Source: Phorcus lineatus
Lineage: Eukaryota; Mollusca; Gastropoda; Trochida; Trochidae
DNA: 64,000 bases
Assembly: GCA_921293015.1 (NCBI GenBank)
Contig: OV121081.1
Location: forward strand, 53,221,877-53,285,876
Direction: 5' to 3'
This document shows positions 47,101-56,732 of this stretch, one piece after another. Positions within the stretch are counted from its first letter, which is position 1. The number at the start of each line of letters is the position of its first letter. The translations under genes and the position numbers were made by a program. The notes below the pieces were generated by a model. That model saw nothing but the letters and a program-made list of their open reading frames with translations, was not told the DNA's origin and did no database searches.

Positions 47101-48578
47101 AATTACAACCTATTCCGTCTCGCGCAGGTGCGAAGATTAGCCAATCAACGGGAAACTGGCCCAGCGCTTCGAATCGCGGGTCAATGCGATTGTTTCGCCG
47201 TTCTTGAGAACCTCCATTACAAAATCCGAATGTTACCGATGTATCTCAATGAATTGTGTTGAAAAATATGATGACAGCATCAATTCTGTGCAGATATCGT
47301 TGATGGAAAATTTGTGTGTTGTTTATTAGTTCATCTGCCATTAACCAAGATGCAAAAGAAACTCGTCTTTATTTGGTTGAAAGCTGACTTCCTGCCATCA
47401 TTCTATTGGTCGGTTCGAAATGCATCAAAGGTCAGCTGAACATGACCTCAATCAGTAAGTCTCTAGATGTAATGGCAGGTCATTACAGGTAGTTTTAACT
47501 AGATTGAATGAAAAGGGAATCACCCCAAACAAAAGTTACAGTCGTCTTGGCTAACTCATTGTATATATACACATGTGCATTTTCACCTTCTTACCCCTTG
47601 GTTTATATGGTATATTATTTCTCGAGGTTAAGCAATTAATGCATTGAAAATTACTTTTGCGTTTCTTTTTTTGAAGAATGTATTCATATCAGTAATGTCT
47701 CAAATGTGCAAGCAATTTCAAGATACCATCAAGGTACAAGTGCGCATGATTCAAGAATTGTGTTTCAATTGTGAAACTATTAACAACAAATGTGACGCAA
47801 TGACGCTTTATTTTGTTATAAAGTTACAAAGTCATTTGGGTTAGGCGGCTATAAAAATATAGACGATTTAATCTTGTGTTGCAAACGAACTGCCGTACAT
47901 CTAGTTTCAAGTTTGGTTGTTTCAAAATTATTTTGTGCCCGATCACAATACCTTTGTATACAAGTACCTGGTAGGCTAATGCTATCAAGAGTTACCTCCC
48001 TTTCAGAGGTAGTGTTCTTTTTCGTGTGAAAATATTCAAATAAAGTTTTTTCATGACTGAAAAGGCACAATTTTGTTTGTTTTCTATGAAAAAAACTTCA
48101 AAAGTAATTTACGGACATTGCAAGTGTTTTATGCGATTATGAGCAAATATAGGTCATTGAGTTCCCGCTCATTACGTTGTTGCGACGTTATTCCTTAGTT
48201 GTCATTTTCGGTTCGGAAAAGGATTTAAAATCCACCTTGAAGAGTAACAGAGTATGTTTTTTAGGTCAAATATGTCAATCTTTATAAATGATATTTGATC
48301 TATAAGTAGTGATCGTTTCTGAAAATTAACACATCAATGCTTATATGTTCAGTATAGTGACAGTAAAGAGGTTAAAGTCCTGATCGTGCATGGTTTTAAT
48401 ACGTCCTAAGCACGAAAAGTTCGTCATACCCTTTTATTATGGTAAAAGTCCTTTCATTGAAAATGTCACATAGTTATGAATCACGGTTGAGAGCATTTGG
48501 AATGATTAATGTTTGTTGAAGCGTGAAATGTTGCACACATTTTCCCGTTCACTGTTCAACCATTTTTCAACCTCTATG
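44131..48578. other. Unassigned DNA (4.4 kb), with a TGACGTCA cluster
   Basis: TGACGTCA occurs at 44379 and 44401, followed by CGACGTCATCACCGTTGCC near 44424. The 46.1-47.2 kb part is slightly GC-richer and carries unrecognised frames of 60-70 codons (46106-46294, 46931-47140). No gene can be named. Confidence 0.45.
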
Positions 48579-48888
48579 TGAGTTGGTGTTTAAGGCCGCT
48601 TTCAAGATTATTTCACTCATATCGCGGCTGCTAGTATTAGTGCAGGGAGAAAGCCCGCAACACCATCATGAATATGCATTGCGGTGAAACCTGCGAGCAT
48701 CGGCTGGAACTAGCAAACCATGGGTGATACTGCACTGAATTTCAGTGTAGCATTGCACCCAAACCTGACTGCGTGTAGAACAGTTCTCTACTGCAGACAA
48801 AGTTGCCGAGCCCCTGGCGGGATTCGAACCACGGACCTCCTGATCCGAAGCCGAACGCGCTAATCACTGCGCTATCCCGCCCCGCCCC
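48579..48888 (-). mobile_element. tRNA-derived SINE, full-length copy
   Basis: Read on the minus strand, the head is tRNA-like: A box TAGCGCAGTGATTAGCGC, anticodon loop CTTCGGA (anticodon TCG, suggesting tRNA-Arg), and a perfect B box GGTTCGAATCC (48820-48830 on the plus strand). A body of about 170 bp follows, then a tail TGAAAGCGGCCTTAAACACC and CAACTCAC. SINEs of this type are transcribed by Pol III from the internal boxes and copied by a LINE reverse transcriptase. Diverged flanking copies TTCAACCTCTA (48566) and TTCAACTTGTA (48889) may be the target duplication. The tail resembles those of molluscan SINEs as I remember them; the family name is not assigned. Confidence 0.85.
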
Positions 48889-49497
48889 TTCAACTTGTAC
48901 ATCATTAAATTAAACTCCCACGGTGAGTTATCATCATCGACGTTGTCGACTCAGAATATAACTGAAAGAAAAATTACATTGTCAGGACAAACAACAGGTA
49001 ACAACCCTTGTTTATTTCTTTACATAGTTTATATTATTCCAATGACCTTAGATATTATTCATCCATATAAGATCGTAACATACATATACCTTATCTAGTA
49101 GTTTTGTCTGTCTCATTACTTTTTTGATTTGAGTACATTTAAATCTTAATCATTAATAGGCAATTTAGTAAGGCATTAACACTCTTTTAAAACAAGTCCA
49201 TGTTGTAATGTTTCTGTCCTGTCGACATGTCCGATCGATCGACGGGATTTGTGATCGATTCACCATGTATTAGAGTGGCAGAAAAAATGGCAACGAGTGA
49301 TCCAAACAAAATGAAACTCTCTCATATGTAAAGTAATATACACACACATATACTTTACGTTGAAGCATAATATATAGAGCGTTATATACCGTTATAGTGA
49401 AGATATACAAAAATACAGACACCGACAAGTAAAATGAAACGTAGAAAATGAAATTACTGATGTATTATTACATTACGTTACATACACGTACGTTACA
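48889..49497. other. Unassigned DNA
   Basis: Nothing recognised beyond the possible SINE target repeat at its left edge. Confidence 0.5.
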
Positions 49498-49533
49498 TAG
49501 TGAGCTTTACTAATTCATTTAGTAAGCTCACTA
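49498..49533. other. Short hairpin
   Basis: TAGTGAGCTT and AAGCTCACTA are perfectly inverted about a centre at TTCA. The stem extends as ACTAA/TTAGT across a one-base bulge. No terminator role is implied in this context. Confidence 0.6.
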
Positions 49534-49971
49534 AATAGCTAATTTAAGTCTCATTTGACACCCTATAGTTTTTTTTATCTTTTTATCATAATGTCATTCA
49601 AATCACAAGGAAAATTTAACTTCAAAAGATAAATATTTCGTACACGGTTATAGCACGGGATGAAAGTGTTCGCATGTAAATATTATACGAGTGCTTCAGT
49701 GACACGCTTTAGATACTTGTATTGTTATGTTATATATGATTTATTTTAAAATTATTTATTTTTAATCTATCCTATGACCAATTTCATTGATATAATGTAG
49801 GGAATTATGAAAACAACCACTTAAATGGGGAGGGTCATGAAAAAAATACGTCAAGTTCGGGATGACTACATGTACATTTTCATATACAAACCCAAGTCAA
49901 CCCCACTCTCAATCCCCCCTATAATAAATGACCGGTTCTTGAATAATAAGTTTCAACCATTCATGACAAAC
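49534..49971. other. Unassigned AT-rich DNA
   Basis: Nothing recognised. Confidence 0.5.
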
Positions 49972-50198
49972 ATGCTTAAAGGTGAGGTAAGGTGAGGTTT
50001 AACGCCGCTTTCAAGATTATTTCACTTATATCGCGGCTGCTGGTATTATTGCAGGAGAAAGCCCTGACTGCGTGTAGAACAGTTCTCTACTGCAGACAAA
50101 GTTGCCGAGCCCCTGGCGGGATTCGAACCACGGACCTCGTGATCCGCAGCCGAACGCGCTAACCACTGCGCTATCCCGCCCCCAAAATATGCTTAAAG
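49972..50198 (-). mobile_element. tRNA-derived SINE with internal deletion and clear target duplication
   Basis: This is the same SINE family as at 48.6 kb. The element proper (49982-50188) is flanked by exact 10-bp repeats ATGCTTAAAG at 49972-49981 and 50189-50198. Its B box is at 50119-50129 and its anticodon loop is CTGCGGA (GCG, also Arg). It lacks about 110 bp of body present in the other copy: the AAAGCCC segment joins directly to CTGACTGCGTG. Its tail ends in repeated CTCACC/CTTACC. The right-hand target copy includes the TTAAAG that starts the neighbouring MITE, so the SINE inserted after the MITE. Confidence 0.9.
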
Positions 50199-50668
50199 AG
50201 CCACTCCGTGAGTTGTTGGAGTCATATATACCAAACTTAATCAATGGTGTCATTTGATCGCGAGGTATCGACTGTTACCAAAAAGGCGCATTTTAAAGCT
50301 TGTATGTTTTTTTACAGTGACAATATCAAGGTAGAACGTCGCAATAATGATCGAAAACAGGACAGTGGCGCGCGTCAAATAATCAAACGTAATTTTGGAG
50401 ACTTATCCAAAACAGCCAGGAGGTCAGTTAGGAGTTGATAGTGTTAGTTAGGTCATATAACTAGTATCCATGTGTATTGGACGTGATATTTACACCTCTG
50501 TGCATTTATAAGGCTGTTTTTAGATTTACATGGAAAACCAGTATTTGTCATATAATGTCGTTTGGACATGAAAGTTAAGATGTTTTGAATTTATATCACC
50601 ACAAATGACATTTATGCTCGTATCAAAGGTAAATAATATATTATGAAAATCACGGAGTGGCTCTTTAA
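50193..50668. mobile_element. TTAA-flanked MITE, copy 2
   Basis: The ends TTAAAGAGCCACTCCGTGA (50193-50211) and its exact complement (50650-50668) are perfect inverted repeats including TTAA. The interior aligns with 8941-9405, for example at TTTATAAGGCTGTTTTTAGA and TGGAAAACCAGTATTTGTCA. The perfect termini suggest it moved more recently than copy 1 or has been better preserved. Length 476 bp. Confidence 0.9.
50244..50438 (+). CDS. 64-residue basic frame inside TTAA MITE copy 2
   Basis: The frame corresponds exactly in start, stop and length to 8992-9186. Conserved blocks are SFDR, VSTVTKK, DSGARQI, KRNF and DLSKTARR. Differences include charge reversals (Lys to Glu twice), which argue against tight selection. 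If translated it would be a strongly basic peptide. No known domain is recognised. Confidence 0.35.
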   Translation: MVSFDREVSTVTKKAHFKACMFFYSDNIKVERRNNDRKQDSGARQIIKRNFGDLSKTARRSVRS

Positions 50669-52141
50669 CTGTACAGTTGACTGAAATGTGTCCAACACAT
50701 GACTGCAAAAAGAATCATGTTTATTTAAAACTACCAATGGAAACGAATAATGAGAATTGAAAGAAAGCCAAAAGCCATCTAAGCGTCCATAAAATCCTAT
50801 CCAGCTACATTGAACTGTTTCTTCATTTCAGCCAGTCAGTTAAGTTAAAAATACGTATTTATACATAGTACTGTAGCAATGCTGAAATGAAAGTGAGCCA
50901 AATATTAGTTGTTTTTTCTTAAATGTTTTTTCAGACATTAGTCTTTACTGTAAACTGTACATCTAAGAATCATATTTCATTTCCGTTTGACCTATATGTA
51001 ACGTGCTTTCCGATGACAATTATAATACGTATAAAACTAGATAAAAAGCACTAGACCGTTAAAGTTTATACAAATGCGATGTTTAGTGTACGCGAATGTC
51101 AAAATTTTATGATATCAACGCTAAAAGTCAAACCAAAACATCAAGCGTCATTAATGTCATGTAAATCTGACCCGAATATGTCAAGGTTTGCTATTCTGAA
51201 ATCTAATATTTGTCATTCAAAAAAATTGTTCTTCGAGGAGGTCATATAGTATGTCTCTTCATCCATTTAAGTTTATCGTTAAGATATCTCACATTGATTC
51301 CAATTTAGATCTTGCATATAAACTGATAATGTATGTTCACCTTTACGTCTTGCACCTGTAAACTATAAACGTTACGGATGTTATGCTTCACGTCAAACAT
51401 TTAAACTACTTTACTTCTTACAGTTCAAACCACGAAACGTTAGAGATGAATGATCATAGCGTATAACGTGTAAAGGTATTTTTTATGTTTTTTTGTTCAT
51501 TGAGAAACCATTTCCTACCATTAAAACAAAATAAGAAATATGATTACTGAAAATACGGGGGGAAAAAGAAAAGCCATCCCCATATCAATTTACTGCCATA
51601 AATGATTTAACTTCAAACAAAATGATCCGCGCAAAACTGTTTCGAAGGGAAGATGCATTTACACGTGCTTTGACGATCATTGACGTTTTGCAATAATTAT
51701 CGCGTCAGAGACTGCTTTCATTTCCCGATTGTATCTCTTAAACAAATCTGAACTTTGCCAACTCGGTCACGTTTCAAGTTTTTTTTCTTTTTCTGAATTT
51801 GACCAATTAAACCATTCATTGGGGTACCCATCACCTTCATCGGATACCGGGGTGATGAACAAGGAAGTAAGGGAAATCCAAGTACACAAATAACACTGTC
51901 GTAATGGATTGTGTGTTCGTTTTTAACTACGGCAAGTTTTTGTGGTATACTTCAAAATTTGAATATGGTACTTTGTCGTTGATCGAAAATTTCGATTTCG
52001 ATGTCAGAATATTTTTGAATGATTTTTCTACCAAACTATATAGTTGAATACGAATGTTTTTAAAAAAGGCCTTGATATAAATGTAAACCTGATGAAGCAT
52101 TTTTAACATGATTAGTAAGTATGTTCGTTGAAGGCTGACTT
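50669..52141. other. Unassigned AT-rich DNA
   Basis: Nothing recognised. Confidence 0.5.
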
Positions 52142-52167
52142 CCCCCCCCCCCCCCCCCCCCCCCCCC
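52142..52167 (+). repeat. C26 homopolymer
   Basis: An uninterrupted run of 26 C residues. A minus-strand frame beginning with eight glycines is a by-product. Run length is prone to sequencing or assembly error. Confidence 0.9.
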
Positions 52168-52946
52168 AAATATATAAATTTGGAATTCCTACTTACTTTT
52201 GCAAAATAATTGATATACTTTCTATCGGTTTAACAACTTTTGATCTATCATTAATTTTTTTAACTAGCTGGCGATAAGATGAAGCAATTCTGAATCAGCT
52301 CGAGTGGGAGCGCTTGTAAAATCTCAAACACAAGTCAAGTTTGTCAAAACGAGTTGAGATTACAGCTGCACGTGTACCTCAACTCAAAAGGTATTGCTTA
52401 TAGTACCATTAAGCCAGGGCTTAAGTTCGCAATAGAACATTTCGTGTAAGCAATGTACACAACTCTCTTGTGTATTGATTTAACGTGATGTGTACTTGAT
52501 TAAGTAGATATAAATAGTATTTATTGATAAATTAAAGCTGTAAACCATGACATTAAATTACATGATTCTTAAAATTTAAAGGTACTAAATTACCGACGTT
52601 ATTAATTTTATGTGATGTTATACAAATTGTACCTAGTGAGTGCATAGAAATGTAGGACAAACCAGTGCTATTCTCATTAATGTCACTTAAATGTGACGTG
52701 AGAATGTTAAGTCACTTCTTTCTGTGAAGTATAAGTCTGAAACTTGTCATTCAAAACTTTGTTAATTGATAAGGTCGTACAAAGCATTTCTCCGTCCAAT
52801 TTAGATAATACTTATCGTACGTTTTCTCAAATGGATTTCTATCTAACGTTCTCTGCAAATTACTCTTAATTTGTATACTATAACTCTTTGGTTTTACATT
52901 ACCACCCACACTCAAACTTCAAACATTGGTTTTATTTTACGTTCAA
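52168..52946. other. Unassigned AT-rich DNA
   Basis: Nothing recognised. Confidence 0.5.
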
Positions 52947-53824
52947 CAGGCCTACCATACAAACGGCAAACAAATCTTCAAAACTGACTAAATATACTCT
53001 AAAACTGACCACAAATAGTCTGAAATTTTGACCCCGTGCGTCTTTTGGGGAAACACAATATTGAAAATGGAATAACTATTATCTCTCCCTTTATAATGTA
53101 GTGTAAAAAATTATGCTTTCACAAAATTTAAAAAAAGGTTCAACTTTGAATGAGTTTGCTACGAAATGGTGACTAGTTTTTTTCTCCCAAAAAGTATGAT
53201 TTTACATATAGCAATCAATACACAGTGAAACTATTTTCAGCAGGTGTAGGATTTTTCGATGGAAATCGTTCTTTCTTGGTTGCGTACTACGAAGATTCAC
53301 CCTACCAGTCAACCCTAGTCAACACAGCAAACCGACTCTTATCACATTGGGGACCAAATTGTGCAGAATCGCAAGCCTGACACTGACAACTATGCACATA
53401 TATTTAAAGCTTAGGTCACTAGGGGGTTTATGCACAATATCACGATGTGATATGTTAAAGGTATACCTCGTAGTGGCATGAAACTTTATTCAGTAAAGCT
53501 TGTTTCTCTCCGCGGGCCGCCATTTTGTTACACTTAAAGCGAGCCTGCGAGATGGTTTGTTGTCCGTTCGGGGTGATATATACTCGACGTACTCCGCTCC
53601 GGACGCTCGGTGACCGTTCTCGGCTGCTTTTGCATGCTGCCGATGCGGAAGTTTTGTTTCCATTCTAAACTATTTGTTTTCAGATGCAGAAACTATTGTG
53701 TCCAATTCAGAGGGTATGATGTCAGTTTTTGAAGGTATTTATCCCTTGACAGACGATTTGTTTCAGTTTTAGAGTATGTGTAGTCAGTTTTGAAGATTTG
53801 TTTGCCGTTTGTATGGTGGGCCTG
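52947..53824. mobile_element. 878-bp non-autonomous element with 62-bp terminal inverted repeats
   Basis: The left end (52947-53008, starting CAGGCCTACCATACAAACGG) and right end (53763-53824) are inverted with 59 of 62 positions matching; looser similarity continues inward. AAAACTGAC-type motifs repeat inside each terminus. Flanks read TTCAA on the left and TTTAA on the right, hinting at a TTAA-like target now mutated. No transposase is encoded. The interior (about 53500-53640) is GC-richer and contains GCCGCCATTTTG at 53516-53527, a match to the YY1 consensus. Superfamily not assigned. Confidence 0.85.
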
Positions 53825-54521
53825 TTTAAGGGTTTGCAAACTCATATCTTATAATTGACGTACGAACATGTAGGCTCACCTTTACATCTTACATTTAAAC
53901 TATCAACGTGGTTATAACTTTACATTTCACATCTTACATATGTTCATATGAATCAAGTTCACATGTTGCTTCTAAACTTCCAACGGAAGATTTTACTTTC
54001 ATTTCGAACTACCAACGTCCGAAATAACTTAGGCTTTCTTCATTTATATAGGGCTATCCACAATATGACCTTTATTGTAATAGGTCTAAATTTGTGATAC
54101 GTTGCCGATAATGACTGACGCCCATGTTATTACCATCATTCTTTGTCAGTGCTCTGGAAGTAACGGAACGAATCCCAGTGACTGTCTTAAAGGCATTGTT
54201 GCTTAGAATTAGATGAACAAACTGAGATGTACTTCCATTGATTGCAAAAATTCTGAGGGCCAGTTGAAGAACCATGCATATATCGTCTATGAAAAAAAAC
54301 ATATGCGCAACAACAAATGAAGATTTATTTGACCTTCATTACTTCATTATCCATTAAGGTAGTATAATTTTGAATGTTATTCTCACATAGATAACTTTTG
54401 AGAAATATTACTGAGCATCTTACTGGTGCATGAACTGAAGCTTGAATTCGAATTTCAAATAAACACACTATGATTAATGGACTCGTAATTAGCGTATGTT
54501 TAAATGTGTATATTTAAAATA
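53825..54521. other. Unassigned DNA
   Basis: A minus-strand frame of 76 codons (54072-54302) is not recognised. No repeat is seen. Confidence 0.45.
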
Positions 54522-54634
54522 AAATACTTCAGACGAGACTTGCTGTATATATCATTTTAATGACACAAGTCGGAATGCAACGCATCCAGTCATCATTAAA
54601 ATGATACCTACAGCAAGTATCGTCTGAAGTATTT
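54522..54634. repeat. 113-nt near-perfect foldback
   Basis: Arms 54522-54563 (starting AAATACTTCAGACGAGACTT) and 54593-54634 match at 39 of 42 positions around a loop of about 29 nt. TA lies just outside CTTCAGACGA on both sides, as in Tc1/mariner-type MITEs. It ends 26 bp before the mariner copy at 54661. Confidence 0.85.
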
Positions 54635-54660
54635 CATTTCCGTTTTTACCTATATACATG

Positions 54661-55559
54661 TACGAGTCCCAAATATTTCCGACCAGACCATCAAAATAAA
54701 TAAAACATTCAAATTTTAATGACTTAATTTTTACATAAACACCCTTGACCTCAAAGCATTTGCTCCAGCGTTTTGTAACATCTGCAACCAATCTGAAAAT
54801 CAGTTCTTATCACGAGACCCGAAAAACTCCTCTACTGCAGCAATGACGTCATCGTCAATCTCAACCTTTGGCCACGGAGCTCTGTTTTCAGTCGAGGGAA
54901 GAGGAAGAAGTCTGAGGGGGCTAGGTCTGGAATATAGGCAGGGTGGGGGAGAATCCTGAACCGACAATCCTGTGCTGCACTGACTGCAATTTGGGCGGTA
55001 TAAATGGGAGCATTTTCCTGCAACGGCCACACACCTTTGCGCAGTTTACCCCTTCGTTTCTCTTTGGTTTTTCCTCGTAATTGTCGTAGTTCATTTGCGT
55101 AATAAGTGCCATTGATTGTAGAACCTTTTTTTTTTGAAAAAAAAATCTTTATTACACCCTGAGAGTCCCAGAAAACGGATGCCATGACCTTCCGACTCGA
55201 GGAACAAGATTTTAACTTTTTAGGGGTGGGTGATGTGCTGTATTTTTATTGTTTACCAATGTTTAATGGTGCTATATGAAGGAGCAGAGTCACCTAATGT
55301 TTGTAACATATCCCCATGAATTTACTTTGGAGTGTATGTTTTTAAACTCAGCAGCCCTACATTCACTTTTCTCCATTTCGGTAAAAGATTCGAGTGTTCC
55401 CTTGAATGACAGGCTATATTATATGCAATTGAAGAGTATGCATCTCGTGATTTGCATGCCATTTTCACGTCAATGAAGATTCTTTATGCACGCACAGTAT
55501 GGTTGCGTTTCAGGCATGTTTTCATATTCAGGCCGGAAACTTTTGGGACAACCCTCGTA
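54661..55559 (-). mobile_element. mariner element, internally deleted copy
   Basis: The right end CCCAAAAGTTTC (complement, 55537-55559) with outer CGAGGGTTGTCCC and TA matches the start of the copy at 62648. The left end TACGAGTCCCAAATATTTCC matches the other terminus but has lost four bases. Compared with the 62.6-kb copy about 0.4 kb is missing: the sequence jumps near 55240-55257 from the TTAAACATTGGT segment to the CAGCACATCACCC segment. Confidence 0.9.
54720..55376 (-). pseudogene. mariner transposase fragment (first catalytic Asp deleted)
   Basis: The equivalent start codon is at 55376, and an in-frame stop follows within 30 codons. The internal deletion removes the DETWxHHF block with the first catalytic aspartate. 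The remaining C-terminal part reads MASVFWDSQGV, then NGTYYANELRQLR, then ENAPIYTAQIAV and YIPDLAPSDFFLFPRLK across frameshifts. The second catalytic aspartate (HDNAPxH in the family) is replaced by Glu in this copy. It is therefore doubly disabled. Confidence 0.85.
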
Positions 55560-56397
55560 TTTATGTGTATGTGTGTGTGGGTGGGTACTGTAGGTGTGAT
55601 GTGCATGGTATCTGATTTTGTACATGTGCTTCATTATATTTCGTAAAGTTTGCATTTCGCTTATTTTTCACGAATAAGATTTTCATTATCTGGTATCAAA
55701 CAAAAAATACGTGGGATATTTGCAGAAAGGTCATTTACCGATGCAAGGTGAAAATAAAGAATCGGTGATGTCAGAACTTACATGACACACTTTCTTTCTT
55801 TAAATGTGTCATGAGAGACAACGTAGTGCGATGAACCCTGAGGAACCTTTACTGTACATTATGAGGATAAAACTGACAAGATTTTAAAATAAGTTCCTCT
55901 GCTTATAATTTTTTATCATTTATAAGTTTAAAACGAGTAGATAATGCTTGGTGTCGAGTTTGCAAACAATAGAGTTTTACATATTTAGCCGAACATGACA
56001 TATACGCTAGACAAAATTTTGTTTAATTCTGGAAACATTAGTTAACATTCAGTTTTAAGGTCTTAGAATACAAGTTTATTCCACATTAAGTGTTCAATTA
56101 TACGCAATATAATAATATACAATTTACACTGTTTTCTCTTGAATATTAAAGTTAGTGTACTGCCTACTAAAACAATCTTCTCATTAATTGTTATGACTCT
56201 TACAAAATAAGAACACCGTGACAGGTTTAAGATAAAGTATTTCTAAAAACATCAACCAAAACATAGATCAACTTAAAAGTTATCAGTTTAACTTAACGGT
56301 TTGTGTGTCAGTAGAGGTAACAAAAATACTGAATTCATTTCGATACTTTTTACTCTCTCTGAAGTATTGTTTATTATTTGACATTAAAACCAGGCAA
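55560..56397. other. TG-rich edge and unassigned DNA
   Basis: A (TG)-rich microsatellite-like stretch (about 55565-55600) abuts the mariner terminus. Beyond it nothing is recognised. Confidence 0.5.
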
Positions 56398-56732
56398 ATA
56401 TGTGCAGGTCAGTTGTCAATGCAAAAAATATCTTAGCAAAAATAAGAAACGTCATTTGGTGTCTATTTGAGTAAGTATTAATGTAAAACCTTCAACGAAG
56501 AATGTAATGGGAAGATGTGGTTCTATTCAACTATGTTTTTATATACGACTTATGGTTGGTCAATCAGTGACAAGCCATGAGAGCTTACAGTCACTCAAGA
56601 TCTTAATCGTTGAAGGTTGTTCTCGCCTTACGACATGAGCCGTTTGTCAAAGTTAATTGGTCAGTGTATGTCCATTTAGCAATTAAGTAACTCTAATTCC
56701 ACCTGTCAATGGTATCCTGGTAGTTATTTGCA
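56398..56732 (+). repeat. Diverged dispersed repeat R2, short copy
   Basis: Three segments match the copy at 15999-17020 in the same order: 56398-56453 (ending AATAAGAAACGTC), 56561-56590 (ATCAGTGACAAGCCATGAGA) and 56693-56732 (TTCCACCTGTCAATGGT, then TAGTTATTT). The gap between the second and third is about 100 bp here against about 800 bp there. Confidence 0.5.

Noticed and set aside
48800-48888. Functional tRNA-Arg gene
   Set aside because: The tRNA-like head is fused to a SINE body and tail, occurs twice in the same arrangement, and its acceptor stem is not well formed.
51927-52169. Glycine-rich 80-codon minus-strand frame
   Set aside because: The glycines come from the C26 homopolymer read on the other strand.
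54800-55185. Three overlapping minus-strand frames as separate genes
   Set aside because: They are frames across one broken mariner transposase.
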